Assembly (NCBI GenBank): GCA_040290295.1
Contig: PSMW01000012.1
Location: forward strand, 1 to 64,000
Direction of reading: 5' to 3'
DNA: 64,000 nt
Origin: CAADGV01 sp040290295
Lineage (GTDB): Bacteria > Bacteroidota > Ignavibacteria > UBA10030 > UBA6906
Shown here: positions 35,464 through 44,466 of the stretch, piece by piece
How positions within the stretch are numbered: the first letter of the stretch is position 1
How the letters are laid out: the number at the start of each line of letters is the position of its first letter
Made by a program: the position numbers and the translations under genes
The notes under the pieces: model-generated
What the model was told of the DNA's origin: nothing
Database searches by the model: none
What the model saw: the letters and a program-made list of their open reading frames with translations, nothing else

Positions 35464-36771
35464 TTACGCAGTAGCAAGGTGTGTGGCTCGGCTCCGAAGT
35501 TTTTGGAACACGTCGCTCCATTGCCCATCGAAGACCATCACAGGAACGTTGAGCGTTTGTTCAAGTTGTGGGACGGTCATGTCATCGAGCAAGAGCGCCT
35601 CATGATTGAGAATGTCAGGAGGCAGCAGCAGTACATCTCCCAACTCCTTTCCACGCAACGATGATACTAAGCATTTTCCCGAAAGAAGTCCAGCAACGGT
35701 AACGCTTCTGCCGAACAAAACATTCGGCACGATTTCCACACGTACCTCAAGGTTGTCGATGCGGGAAAGTTCGCGCACAACCACTTCCTGCATGAAACCA
35801 GCAGGAAGCTCAGCCGTTGCCAGTGTCATCCGCGCGCGAGCAGACATGGACCGGGGGAACGACGTGGCTTGACGGTGGAACTCGTTCAAGAACGAACGCA
35901 CCAAGCCTACGCCGTTCTCTGTTTGCGGAAACCCATCGTAGTACTCCTCCGGTGGGATCTCGCGTCCGGCAACGATGTGGAACTCGTCGGATGCGTACAC
36001 GAACGCTCGGCCGATCTCGTTGCGGAAACGTTCCTGCCACGGTTCGATCCGATCGAGCAGAGCGTTGGCATACTCGCAATCAACCCTTTGCAACTCGGTC
36101 AAGCCGAACCGGTGATCCGTCAGGCCCACGGGGGCAATGGCAAGCGAGACAATATGTTTGTTGAATCGATAGAGATCGAACACCGTCTTGCGAAGCGCAT
36201 CACCGTCGTTGATGCCCGGACAGAGCACGATCTGCGTGTGCATATCGATACCGTGGTCGTGCAGATAGGCGATCTTCTCGAGTATCTTGTCGTCTTTCTT
36301 CAAACCCATTAACCGCTTGCGAATGGCGTAGTCTGTAACGTGCACCGAAATGTACTGCGGCGAAAGACGCTGCTCGACAATACGGCGAAGAATGGCAGGA
36401 CCTGCATTCGTCATCGTCGTGTAATTGCCGTACATGAACGACAGTCGATAATCGCCATCTCGAAAGTAGAGTTGGCTGCGCAGCCCTTGTGGATTCTGAT
36501 CCACGAAACAGAAAATACAATCGTTCCCGCAGGCAAGAATGCGGAAATCCTCGAACGCGAGACCGATCCGTTCTCCATCGTCCTTCCCGATGTCGTAGAT
36601 CGTGACCTCCCCGCGACGGGCGATCTTGATGGAAATCTCCGCGTCGCTCTCATAGAAGCGGAAGTCGATCGCATCTGCAACGCGTTTGCCGTTGATCTCC
36701 AGCAGTTCATCTCCCGGCCGGATGCCAAGCTCCTCGGCAATGCTGTTGGGTTCTACCGTCGTGATCTTCAT
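35464..36771 (-). CDS. DUF512-family radical SAM protein with PDZ-like N-terminus
   Basis: The product has 435 residues. A PDZ-like start (VEPNSIAEELGIRPGDELLE) is followed by ACGNDCIFCFVDQNPQGLR. Its CxxxCxxC cysteines bind the radical-SAM 4Fe-4S cluster. GNYTTMTN, YISVHVTDYAIRK and QIVLCPGINDG are the family's barrel blocks. The C-terminal DUF512 domain follows. These proteins are widespread in Firmicutes and Chlorobi; no reaction is established. The start overlaps the mtaB stop (ATGA). Confidence 0.88.
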   Translation of the reverse strand: MKITTVEPNSIAEELGIRPGDELLEINGKRVADAIDFRFYESDAEISIKIARRGEVTIYDIGKDDGERIGLAFEDFRILACGNDCIFCFVDQNPQGLRSQLYFRDGDYRLSFMYGNYTTMTNAGPAILRRIVEQRLSPQYISVHVTDYAIRKRLMGLKKDDKILEKIAYLHDHGIDMHTQIVLCPGINDGDALRKTVFDLYRFNKHIVSLAIAPVGLTDHRFGLTELQRVDCEYANALLDRIEPWQERFRNEIGRAFVYASDEFHIVAGREIPPEEYYDGFPQTENGVGLVRSFLNEFHRQATSFPRSMSARARMTLATAELPAGFMQEVVVRELSRIDNLEVRVEIVPNVLFGRSVTVAGLLSGKCLVSSLRGKELGDVLLLPPDILNHEALLLDDMTVPQLEQTLNVPVMVFDGQWSDVFQKLRSRATHLATA

Positions 36772-38126
36772 AGAGCGGCAAGCCTTTCGGCATCGGAGAT
36801 CGCCGGAAGCATTTCCGACACATTCTGCCTACGTGCAACGACACGACCCACGCAAAAGTCGTCTGTTACGTCCGTAATTGCAACGGCAACGATTTCGTTT
36901 TCCTGAGCTTGATCTTCAAGCACAGCAACACGGATGTATGTATCGCTGAACCCCATTCGCATGCCGTTGTGGACGTCTCCCTCCATCAGCACATCAAATT
37001 GCCTGCCCAGTGCAGCTTGATAGAAAGCCCGCTTCTTTTTCCGACTTAGGATGCGAAGTTCTTCATTCCGCTTGAAGCGAACCTTCGGCTCCACCGGGTA
37101 AGCAAAGCTCGATGCCGGCGTGTTCGGACGCTCCGAGTACGTAAAGACATGCAGGTATGAGATCGGCACGTCGGCAAGAAATCGATGTGTCTCCTCGAAA
37201 TGCCGTTCCGTCTCTCCCGGAAATCCAACGATCACATCTACGCCGATGCCACAGTCGGGAAGACGACGGCGGATGCGTTCGATCAGATCCCGATAATCCC
37301 GCGTGGTGTACCGGCGTCGCATCGCTCTCAGCATTTCATCCGAACCGCTTTGGAGCGGGATATGGAAATGCTTGCAGAGCTTCCTCTCGTTCGCAACACA
37401 CTCGAGGATTGCATCAGTGAGGAGGTTCGGTTCGATCGAACTGATGCGAAGCCGCTCAAGGCCCTCGATGGCAACGAGCGATGTGAGAAGGTCAAGGAGA
37501 TTCGCGCCGATGTATTTCCCGTAGTCGCCGACATTCACACCCGTCAGCACGATCTCTTTGTACCCTTGCTGAACGAGAAGCCGTGCCTGCTCGACGCAGG
37601 CAGTAATCGGTTGGCTGCGACTTGTGCCGCGTGCGAGCGGAATCGTGCAAAAGCTGCAACGGTAGTCGCACCCATCTTGGACTTTGAGAAAGGCTCGCGT
37701 CCGATCCGTAGCGTTGGTAGAATAGGCAACGCCGAAGTCGTCCGCTGCTCCGATGTCCGAAACAAACACGCCCGGGCAGGATCGCTTCTCGAAGGACGGA
37801 ACATGTTCGAAGAGTCGGAACTTTTCCTTCGATCCCAACACGACGTCAACACCTTCAATCGAGGCGACTTCTTCGGGCTCGAGTTGTGCGTAACAGCCGG
37901 TGACAATGACGAACGGGTTGGACGAGCGACGCAATGCGCGGCGGATGATTTGCCGACACTCTCGATCTGCACGTTCCGTGACACTGCACGTGTTGATGAC
38001 GTACACGTCCGCAGGCTCCTCGAAGTCCACCACGTCGAACCCGCGATCGGCAAACTGCTTGCCGAGCATAGACGACTCGGCATAGTTCAGCTTGCATCCG
38101 AGTGTATGAATGGCAACACGAGGCAT
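36768..38126 (-). CDS. mtaB: tRNA t6A37 methylthiotransferase
   Basis: A 452-residue MiaB-family enzyme. The N-terminal UPF0004 domain has HTLGCKLNYAESS, VINTCSVTERAD and VTGCYAQLEPEE with three cluster cysteines. The radical SAM motif is KVQDGCDYRCSFCTIPLARG. A TRAM-like domain closes the protein. The TLGCKLN form, rather than the MiaB TYGCQMN form, points to MtaB, which makes ms2t6A. It heads a six-gene minus-strand run. Confidence 0.9.
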   Translation of the reverse strand: MPRVAIHTLGCKLNYAESSMLGKQFADRGFDVVDFEEPADVYVINTCSVTERADRECRQIIRRALRRSSNPFVIVTGCYAQLEPEEVASIEGVDVVLGSKEKFRLFEHVPSFEKRSCPGVFVSDIGAADDFGVAYSTNATDRTRAFLKVQDGCDYRCSFCTIPLARGTSRSQPITACVEQARLLVQQGYKEIVLTGVNVGDYGKYIGANLLDLLTSLVAIEGLERLRISSIEPNLLTDAILECVANERKLCKHFHIPLQSGSDEMLRAMRRRYTTRDYRDLIERIRRRLPDCGIGVDVIVGFPGETERHFEETHRFLADVPISYLHVFTYSERPNTPASSFAYPVEPKVRFKRNEELRILSRKKKRAFYQAALGRQFDVLMEGDVHNGMRMGFSDTYIRVAVLEDQAQENEIVAVAITDVTDDFCVGRVVARRQNVSEMLPAISDAERLAAL

Positions 38127-38138
38127 CTTTCGCTCGCT

Positions 38139-38175
38139 AAAAAAACACCCACCCGACCGGAGCCGGGCAGGTGTT
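38139..38175 (-). terminator. rpsA: Rho-independent terminator of rpsA
   Basis: On the minus strand a 12-base stem (38175-38164 with 38155-38144, two mismatches) with an eight-base loop is followed by a T7 run (38145-38139). It lies about 25 bases after the rpsA stop and just before mtaB. Confidence 0.85.
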
Positions 38176-38198
38176 GGTGAATTTGTTGTAATGATGAT

Positions 38199-39944
38199 CT
38201 AATTCTCTGCCGGAATGGACGTATCCTCGCCCGACGCAATCCCGGTGATGGTCGCCGACTCACCGATGGTCGTCGCCGGCAGCTTATGCTTGGCCAGATA
38301 TTCCTCCACCGCGTGTGCCTCCTTCTCCTTGAGCGCTTCAACTGCAGACAGGACGATCTTCTTCGAGTCCTTTTCGAACTCGAGCACCTTCAGCGGAAGC
38401 ACATCGCCGACTTTGAACTTGTCTGCAATGTTCTTGATCTGCACCGGCGCAAGATGGGAGACAGGCACGAAGCCATCCACACCGAGCGGAAGCTCGACGA
38501 TGACGCCTTTCTCGATGATGCGCACAATCTTTCCTTGCACTCCGGTACCCGCCTTGTACATCTCGCCGAAGCGATCCCAGGGATTTTCTTCGAGCTGCTT
38601 GTGGCCCAGCGAGATGCGGCGTTGTTCGACATCGACACCGAGAATGAGGACCTCGATCTCATCACCCTTCTTCACGACCTCGCCGGGATGACGAACCTTC
38701 TTCGTCCATGAAAGGTCGGAAATGTGGATCAACCCATCGACGCCTTGTTCAAGCTCGACGAAGACACCAAAGTTGGTCAAGTTGCGCACAATACCCTTGT
38801 GCCGCGATCCCACAGGATACTTTTGCATCAACGTCAGCCACGGATCCGGCTCAAGTTGTTTGATGCCGAGCGAGAGCTTCTTGTTCTCCTTGTCGAGCGA
38901 GAGGATGACGGCATCCACCATTTGTCCCATCGAAACCACTTGCGATGGATGCTTGATGTGCTGCGTCCAGCTCATCTCGGAGATGTGGATGAGCCCTTCG
39001 ATGCCCTTCTCGATCTCGACGAAGGCACCGTAGTCGGCAAGCGAGACCACTTTGCCAACGACCTTCGTGCCGACGGGATACTTTTGCTCGATGTTTTCCC
39101 ACGGATGGGGCTGAAGCTGTTTGTAGCCGAGCGAGATGCGTTTCTTTTCCCGATCGAAGTCGAGAACCACGACGTTGATCTTCTGGTCGAGCTTGACGAC
39201 TTCGGAAGGATGATTGATACGACCCCACGACAGATCGGTGATGTGAACGAGCCCATCCACGCCGCCGAGGTCGACAAACACGCCGAAGTCGGTAATCGCT
39301 TTGACCGTACCTTCGAGAATCTGTCCTTTTTCCAACGCAGCGATGATTGCCTGCCGTTGCCCCGACATTTCCTCTTCGACAAGCACCTTATGGCTGACCA
39401 CAACGTTTTCGGAAGGATGATTGATTTTCACGACACGAAAATCCAGCGTCTTGCCGATGAACGCATCGAAGTCGCGCACAGGTCGCACATCGATTTGCGA
39501 GCCGGGTAGGAATGCGTCGATCCCGAGCAGGTCCACGACAATGCCACCCTTGATGCGGCGAACGCAACGGCCTTGCAACACTTCGCCTGTCTCATACGCC
39601 TTGGTCACGCGCTCCCACACGCGCATGAAGTCGGCACGCTTGCGAGACAGGACGAGTTGGCCGTCCTTATCTTCAACGCTCTCAAGAAACACTTCGATCT
39701 CGTCGCCGACTTTCAGCTCGTCCTTGTTGGTAAACTCCGACAAGGGCACAACGCCCTCCGACTTGAACCCGATATCCACCGACACTTCGGTATCGGTGAT
39801 GGCGACAATCCGCCCTTTGACAATCTCCCCTTCACTGATTGTGCCCAACGATTTCTCGTAGAGCTTCTTGAGATCGTTGTATTCGGCTTCGCCGTACTCA
39901 CGATCGATTACAGAATCCAGAACGCCGGTTTTTGTGTCAGTCAT
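38199..39944 (-). CDS. rpsA: 30S ribosomal protein S1
   Basis: A 581-residue protein with six S1 RNA-binding repeats, the full Gram-negative form. Repeats begin near EGEIVKGRIVAITDTEVSV, TGEVLQGRCVRRIKGGIVV, KGQILEGTVKAITDFGVFV, GTKVVGKVVSLADYGAFV, VGSRHKGIVRNLTNFGVFV and GTGVQGKIVRIIEKGVIV. S1 brings mRNA to the ribosome. GGAGG lies six bases before the ATG. The gene follows cmk and ispH after a 181-base leader. Confidence 0.96.
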   Translation of the reverse strand: MTDTKTGVLDSVIDREYGEAEYNDLKKLYEKSLGTISEGEIVKGRIVAITDTEVSVDIGFKSEGVVPLSEFTNKDELKVGDEIEVFLESVEDKDGQLVLSRKRADFMRVWERVTKAYETGEVLQGRCVRRIKGGIVVDLLGIDAFLPGSQIDVRPVRDFDAFIGKTLDFRVVKINHPSENVVVSHKVLVEEEMSGQRQAIIAALEKGQILEGTVKAITDFGVFVDLGGVDGLVHITDLSWGRINHPSEVVKLDQKINVVVLDFDREKKRISLGYKQLQPHPWENIEQKYPVGTKVVGKVVSLADYGAFVEIEKGIEGLIHISEMSWTQHIKHPSQVVSMGQMVDAVILSLDKENKKLSLGIKQLEPDPWLTLMQKYPVGSRHKGIVRNLTNFGVFVELEQGVDGLIHISDLSWTKKVRHPGEVVKKGDEIEVLILGVDVEQRRISLGHKQLEENPWDRFGEMYKAGTGVQGKIVRIIEKGVIVELPLGVDGFVPVSHLAPVQIKNIADKFKVGDVLPLKVLEFEKDSKKIVLSAVEALKEKEAHAVEEYLAKHKLPATTIGESATITGIASGEDTSIPAEN

Positions 39945-40125
39945 TCATCCTCCTCTTGTTTGACATAACGTCCCGTTGCTGCCAGGACATCCTCGATGCA
40001 CTGCGCTCGCTGCAACGTCATCAGATTGCAGGATGCAAAACACGAGGGAAGTTGTGTTGGTTGATTGATGTGTTGATTGTGTGATGACAACTTTTGTTGC
40101 ACGCTTTTGCGCCGATGGCCGGCGC
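39945..40125 (-). promoter_or_regulatory. Leader region between ispH and rpsA
   Basis: No gene is present in these 181 bases. The AT-rich part around 40040-40100 (minus strand) contains repeated CAATCAACACATCAATCAACC-type CA/TCA repeats. Long rpsA leaders are autoregulated by S1 in enterobacteria; whether this one is cannot be read from the sequence. Confidence 0.4.
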
Positions 40126-41028
40126 TTATGCCGGAACATGCTCGCGGTTGCCGACCAGTGCCTCGATGCCCGCTTTCACTTTCTCCATCAGCCACTGCGG
40201 CGTACTTGTCGCGCCGCTGATGCCGACGGTGGCGGCGCCTTCGAACCATTCGCGTTGTAGTTCGGGGACATCTTCGATGAAATACGTTCGAGGATTCGCT
40301 GCTCGACAGATGTCGTAGAGAACTTTCCCGTTGGAAGAGGTACGCCCCGCGACAAAAATCATCACGTCATTCTGCGCCGCGAACTCGCGCAGCTTCTTGT
40401 CGCGCCCCGATACTTGTCCGCAAATCGTATCCTTCGCATGAAACTCGATCGCGGATTCTTCGAAGGTTCCGACTTCAAATTCAGCCTGTATCCGTTCCTT
40501 CAACGCGCGCGCAATCTCGTAGAACGTTTCCTTGTCCATCGTCGTTTGCGAAAAGAGCACCGTGTTGCGTTTGGGATCGACTGATGCTGTTTCCTCCACC
40601 GAACGCACCACGATCGCCTCGCCGTTGGTGATGCCCACGAGGCCGATCACTTCCGCGTGATCGTTCTTTCCGAAGATCACGACTTGGTAACCCTTGTCGT
40701 AGAACTTCCGTATACGTTCTTGAACTTTGGTTACGACCGGGCACGTTGCGTCGATCAATTCGACCTGGTGTTTGCGAGCCAATGCATACGTCGAAGGCGG
40801 TTCGCCGTGCGCGCGTATCAACACTCGTTTTCCACTCAGCCGTTCGAGGTCGGCGTGCGTGATCGTCTCCAAACCCCTTGCCTTCAGTCGTTCGATCTCC
40901 ATTGGATTGTGAATGATGGGACCGAGCGAGTACAGCTCGGGCGATTCTTGCATCACTTCTTCGGCAATTTCGATGGTGCGCACCACACCCCAGCAGAAGC
41001 CGGAATTCTTGTCAATCGTTACTTTCAT
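40126..41028 (-). CDS. ispH: 4-hydroxy-3-methylbut-2-enyl diphosphate reductase
   Basis: At 300 residues it matches the single-domain form. The three cluster cysteines are Cys12 (GFCWGVVRTI), Cys96 (LIDATCPVV) and Cys203 (DTICGQVSGRD). RAHGEPP and FSQTTMD carry the active-site His and Thr. The enzyme makes IPP and DMAPP in the last step of the non-mevalonate route. The start overlaps the cmk stop as ATGA. Confidence 0.95.
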   Translation of the reverse strand: MKVTIDKNSGFCWGVVRTIEIAEEVMQESPELYSLGPIIHNPMEIERLKARGLETITHADLERLSGKRVLIRAHGEPPSTYALARKHQVELIDATCPVVTKVQERIRKFYDKGYQVVIFGKNDHAEVIGLVGITNGEAIVVRSVEETASVDPKRNTVLFSQTTMDKETFYEIARALKERIQAEFEVGTFEESAIEFHAKDTICGQVSGRDKKLREFAAQNDVMIFVAGRTSSNGKVLYDICRAANPRTYFIEDVPELQREWFEGAATVGISGATSTPQWLMEKVKAGIEALVGNREHVPA

Positions 41029-41717
41029 GCGTTGTCTTGTTCAGCAAGTTTCTCTTGCGCCTTCCGAACCACGAACTCTACTTGCTCATCGATCGTCAAG
41101 TCGGACGTATCGAGGACGATGGCGTCGTCGGCTTTGCGGAGCGGACTTTCGTCGCGGCTGTAATCTTTCTCATCGCGCTCACGAATTTCATTCATGAGTG
41201 TTTCGAGATCCGTCCTAATGCCTTTCTCCAGCAGTTCCTGTTGTCGGCGTCGAGCACGTGCTTCGATGCTTGCGACCATAAAGATCTTCACGTCAGCGTC
41301 GGGAAACACGACCGTACCGAGATCGCGTCCTTCGAGCACCACTCCTCCGTCTTTTCCGAGGCGGCGTTGCTCGCGCACCATTGCTTGGCGCACGTCCCGA
41401 AGCGTGCTGACCGAACTCACCGCTATCGTCACCTCCGGCGAACGGATCTGCTCGGTCACGTCCTCGCCGTCGAGCAACACTTTCAAAGAACCGTTTGCGG
41501 GCACCAATTCGATACGTGTCGTTTCTGCGATGGCACCGATCTTTTTGGAGTAGAAGCCATCCAGTCCACTGCGCAAAATCTTCAACGTCAATGCTCGGTA
41601 CATCGCCCCCGTGTCGATATGCAGATAGCCCAACCGTTGCGCTACCAGTTTTGCGGTGGTGGACTTTCCCGAAGCTGCCGGTCCATCTATGGCGATGATT
41701 AACTTCTTTCTACTCAA
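41025..41717 (-). CDS. cmk: Cytidylate kinase
   Basis: A 230-residue kinase. The P-loop AIDGPAASGKSTTAK is near residue 9, and LEGRDLGTVVFPDADVK and RERDEKDYSR are the substrate and lid blocks of bacterial CMP/dCMP kinase. The start appears to be TTG at 41717, because TGA lies in frame 15 bases upstream and no ATG is near. It leads the conserved cmk-ispH-rpsA set. Confidence 0.94.
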   Translation of the reverse strand: MSRKKLIIAIDGPAASGKSTTAKLVAQRLGYLHIDTGAMYRALTLKILRSGLDGFYSKKIGAIAETTRIELVPANGSLKVLLDGEDVTEQIRSPEVTIAVSSVSTLRDVRQAMVREQRRLGKDGGVVLEGRDLGTVVFPDADVKIFMVASIEARARRRQQELLEKGIRTDLETLMNEIRERDEKDYSRDESPLRKADDAIVLDTSDLTIDEQVEFVVRKAQEKLAEQDNA

Positions 41718-41749
41718 ATGAACTCGAAATCAGGAGGTTTCGGGGTTTC

Positions 41750-41778
41750 AATATAACCAAAACGCCGTCGGATGGCAA
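41750..41778 (-). promoter_or_regulatory. Promoter of the cmk-ispH-rpsA operon
   Basis: TTGCCA (41778-41773), 17 bases, TATATT (41755-41750), with the predicted transcript start about 26 bases before the TTG start codon. Confidence 0.65.
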
Positions 41779-41802
41779 CACGCCTCGGTTGGAGCAAAGC
41801 CT

Positions 41803-42396
41803 GTGAATGCCTACATTCTTCAGGGCATTCCAGCCGATCGTACATTCATGATGATGCGAAAACTCACGCACGAAGAAATCGCCGCTCAGCGTCTCTCTCG
41901 GGAAAAGCTCCACACCGCCGAACGATTTCCGATTTACGGCATGTTGGACAACATCCGGAGCCTGTACAACGTCGGGTCCATCTTCCGCACCTCGGACGGG
42001 GGACTGATCCGCAAGCTCCTCCTCTGCGGTTATACGCCTCACCCACCAAGAAAAGAAATAGAGAAAACTGCATTGGGCGCCACCGAGACCGTCCCGTGGC
42101 AGCATTTCAGGTCGATCCATGAAGGAATTGCCGCGGTGCGTTCCGAAGGAGCGAAGCTTTGTGTTTTGGAACAGACCAACAGCAGCATCCCCTACTACGC
42201 CGTGCGTCCCGAAGACTTCCCCATCTGTCTGGTCGTGGGAAACGAGCTGACGGGCATCTCCTCTGAGGTGATTGCTTTAGCCGATATGGCGATCGAGATT
42301 CCGATGTTCGGAACAAAGCAGTCGCTCAATGCTGCCGTTGCGTACGGTATCGCTCTCTTCGAGTTGGTAAGGATTTGGACGCTGCGCACCACCTAG
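41803..42396 (+). CDS. SpoU/TrmH-family RNA 2'-O-methyltransferase
   Basis: A 197-residue SPOUT enzyme. The three family motifs are LDNIRSLYNVGSIFRTSDG, CLVVGNELTGIS and MFGTKQSLNAAVAYGI. The knot catalyses SAM-dependent ribose methylation of tRNA or rRNA; which site is unclear. GTG at 41803 has GGAG eight bases upstream. A run of three ATGs at 41848-41856 is an alternative start that keeps all motifs. Confidence 0.88.
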   Translation: MNAYILQGIPADRTFMMMRKLTHEEIAAQRLSREKLHTAERFPIYGMLDNIRSLYNVGSIFRTSDGGLIRKLLLCGYTPHPPRKEIEKTALGATETVPWQHFRSIHEGIAAVRSEGAKLCVLEQTNSSIPYYAVRPEDFPICLVVGNELTGISSEVIALADMAIEIPMFGTKQSLNAAVAYGIALFELVRIWTLRTT

Positions 42397-42426
42397 CTCG
42401 AGAGCGTGCGATCTTCCGACATGCGC

Positions 42427-43098
42427 TCAGGCCGAGAGAGGATGAGCGAGTGTGTAGTAATCGCGTTTTTCCATCGTGTGAATGCGTACAACGCCCGCCC
42501 GGACGAGCAAGACCAAGATGCGCGACGCACGGCGCTCCGAAATATTCACCAATCGGGCAAACTCCGCTACCGTGATGCGTTCGTGTTCCTCTAAATAACG
42601 AAAGAGCCGCTTTTCGTTTTCACCGATCTCGATCTTGATGGGTTTGGCGTCGGGCCGTTCGCTCCGCAGAATCTTGACGACTTCCTTACTTGCCATCACG
42701 GTCTTATCGTTCACGCGAATGTATACACGAGTATCCTCCCCGCCTTGAGCGTCGCCGTTCACGCTTCCATTGAACAAGTGGGGTTTGTCGTCGCTTTCGG
42801 GAACATACGCGACCACGACGTCCGTCCCGTCGAACGGAACGATGTCGATGATCGGATGAATTGCAGGGATACAATATTCGCTGCCCGCTTGCTCGATCAG
42901 CTCCACTTCGCTTTTTTCGCTTTCGATGCCGACAATGGAGCCGTCATCATCAACGCCAAAGAGGATGTAGCCTCCTTTGGTGTTTGCCATTGCACTCAAC
43001 GTCTTGGCGATCTTCTCTGGTGTGGAAACCTTCCGCTTGAATTCGACTTCGAAGCCTTCACCTTCTTCGATCAAATGCAATACGTCTTTGTATGTCAT
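42427..43098 (-). CDS. AlbA_2/Schlafen-type putative DNA-binding protein with C-terminal winged helix
   Basis: The product has 223 residues. Its N-terminal AlbA_2 domain has GFEVEFKRKVSTPEKIAKTL and AMANTKGGYILFGVDDDGSI, and it continues to about residue 130. A C-terminal winged-helix-like segment (ITVAEFARLVNISERRASRIL) follows. The start overlaps the mtgA stop as ATGA. Role unknown; it may be a transcription regulator. Confidence 0.82.
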   Translation of the reverse strand: MTYKDVLHLIEEGEGFEVEFKRKVSTPEKIAKTLSAMANTKGGYILFGVDDDGSIVGIESEKSEVELIEQAGSEYCIPAIHPIIDIVPFDGTDVVVAYVPESDDKPHLFNGSVNGDAQGGEDTRVYIRVNDKTVMASKEVVKILRSERPDAKPIKIEIGENEKRLFRYLEEHERITVAEFARLVNISERRASRILVLLVRAGVVRIHTMEKRDYYTLAHPLSA

Positions 43099-44021
43099 GG
43101 TGGTCCCCTATCAATGTCCGTTGAATCGCTTGCCACTGCATTGGACACTTCCCCGGTGTCTGCGGGCGATGGTGGAATCACGACTGGACTTGATTGGTTC
43201 TCCTTCGATTGTTCTTGTTGCGTGTCTTCTTCCTCCGGCTCCTCTGCGTCGAAGTACCTTCTGCCTTGCATGCGTTGAAGAACGACGTTTCTCCGGAACG
43301 CTACCCACCGTGTGTTGTCGGTCGGCCGGTGCTTGAGCGGACTGGGAATAACGACAGCAAGCCGAATCGCCTGTTCGAGCGTGACGGCACTTGCCGGACG
43401 ATGGAAATATGTTTGCGCAGCCGCCTCGATGCCGAACACTCCTCTGCCCCACTCGATGATGTTCAGGTACAATTCGAGTATCCTTTCCTTGTCCAAGAAC
43501 GCTTCGAGCAGCAGCGTGATGATCCACTCCTTCAGCTTGCGTATCGGGTCCTTCGATGTGGAGAGATACAGATTCTTTGCAAGCTGCTGCGTGATGGTGC
43601 TTGCGCCGCGTACGGCTCGTTTTCTCTCCCAATTCTTCTTTAACGACTCTTTGAACTCATACCAATCGAACCCGCCATGTTCCCAAAACGTTCCGTCTTC
43701 GGCAACGACAACAGCGTTGACGACGTGGCGCGGAATCTTCGAGAGCGGAACCCAACGATGCCGCACGACGAAGTTCCTTCCCTCACGCTCCGCCTCTTCG
43801 CGTCGCTGGCGCATGAGTGCCGTCTCCGTCGGACTCTCGGTGCGAAGGCGCGGAACATCGAACCACGGGATGGTGAGCAGCTCAACCACAACGAACAGAC
43901 CGAATACGATCAGCAGCGCCTTCAGCTTGTGGGCGATTGCCCACTGCACAACCCGCTGCACGTGCTGGAAGCTACTTCGATTGCCGCGAGCGTGTGGCTC
44001 CGTGTTGCGCGCTTCACTCAT
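43095..44021 (-). CDS. mtgA: Monofunctional peptidoglycan glycosyltransferase
   Basis: A 308-residue GT51 enzyme with one membrane helix (ALLIVFGLFVVVELLTIPWF, about 35-54). VVAEDGTFWEHGGFDW holds the catalytic Glu, and AVRGASTITQQLAKNLYL and LNIIEWGRGVFGIEAAAQ complete the GT51 motifs. No transpeptidase domain. An extra acidic, Ser/Pro-rich tail of about 65 residues ends the protein. Overlaps ruvX by eight bases. Confidence 0.93.
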   Translation of the reverse strand: MSEARNTEPHARGNRSSFQHVQRVVQWAIAHKLKALLIVFGLFVVVELLTIPWFDVPRLRTESPTETALMRQRREEAEREGRNFVVRHRWVPLSKIPRHVVNAVVVAEDGTFWEHGGFDWYEFKESLKKNWERKRAVRGASTITQQLAKNLYLSTSKDPIRKLKEWIITLLLEAFLDKERILELYLNIIEWGRGVFGIEAAAQTYFHRPASAVTLEQAIRLAVVIPSPLKHRPTDNTRWVAFRRNVVLQRMQGRRYFDAEEPEEEDTQQEQSKENQSSPVVIPPSPADTGEVSNAVASDSTDIDRGPP

Positions 44022-44466
44022 TCTGCGCGCCGGCTTCTGCCGACTCTTCTCTGAGATGGTCGAGATAGTCTTGCAGCATCAAACGCGCAGCCATCGTATC
44101 GACGCGAGCTTTCTGCCGGCGTTTCTTCTTTTTCATTCCCGTTTCAATGAACGTGTGTTGCGCCCGCACGGAAGTAAAGCTCTCGTCCCACGTCGCAACG
44201 GGCAGCGAGGTGTGACGTTTCAACCTCTCGATGAATCGTTCCACTTCGAGCGCTTTTTTTCCTTTGCCTCCATCCAGACTGTACGGCATGCCCACCACGA
44301 TGTATGTAACTTCCTCATGTGTGAGGATCGCCGACAACGCGTCGAACAACGCACCGTCGTTCGGGAGCGTCGCAACGCCGCGAGCGATAAGCCGCGTCGG
44401 GTCGCTTACGGCAACGCCGATGCGCTTCGTCCCATAATCCAAGGCCAGGATACGTCCCGCACTCAC
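44014..44466 (-). CDS. ruvX: YqgF/RuvX Holliday-junction resolvase-like protein
   Basis: A 150-residue RNase H-fold protein. The first Asp is in RILALDYGTKRIGVAVSDP, and GMPYSLDG, WDESFTSVRAQ and VDTMAARLMLQDYLD carry the other family residues. It acts in pre-16S rRNA maturation and possibly recombination. The start GTG at 44466 overlaps the relA stop as GTGA. The longer frame upstream is a shadow of relA. Confidence 0.9.
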   Translation of the reverse strand: MSAGRILALDYGTKRIGVAVSDPTRLIARGVATLPNDGALFDALSAILTHEEVTYIVVGMPYSLDGGKGKKALEVERFIERLKRHTSLPVATWDESFTSVRAQHTFIETGMKKKKRRQKARVDTMAARLMLQDYLDHLREESAEAGAQNE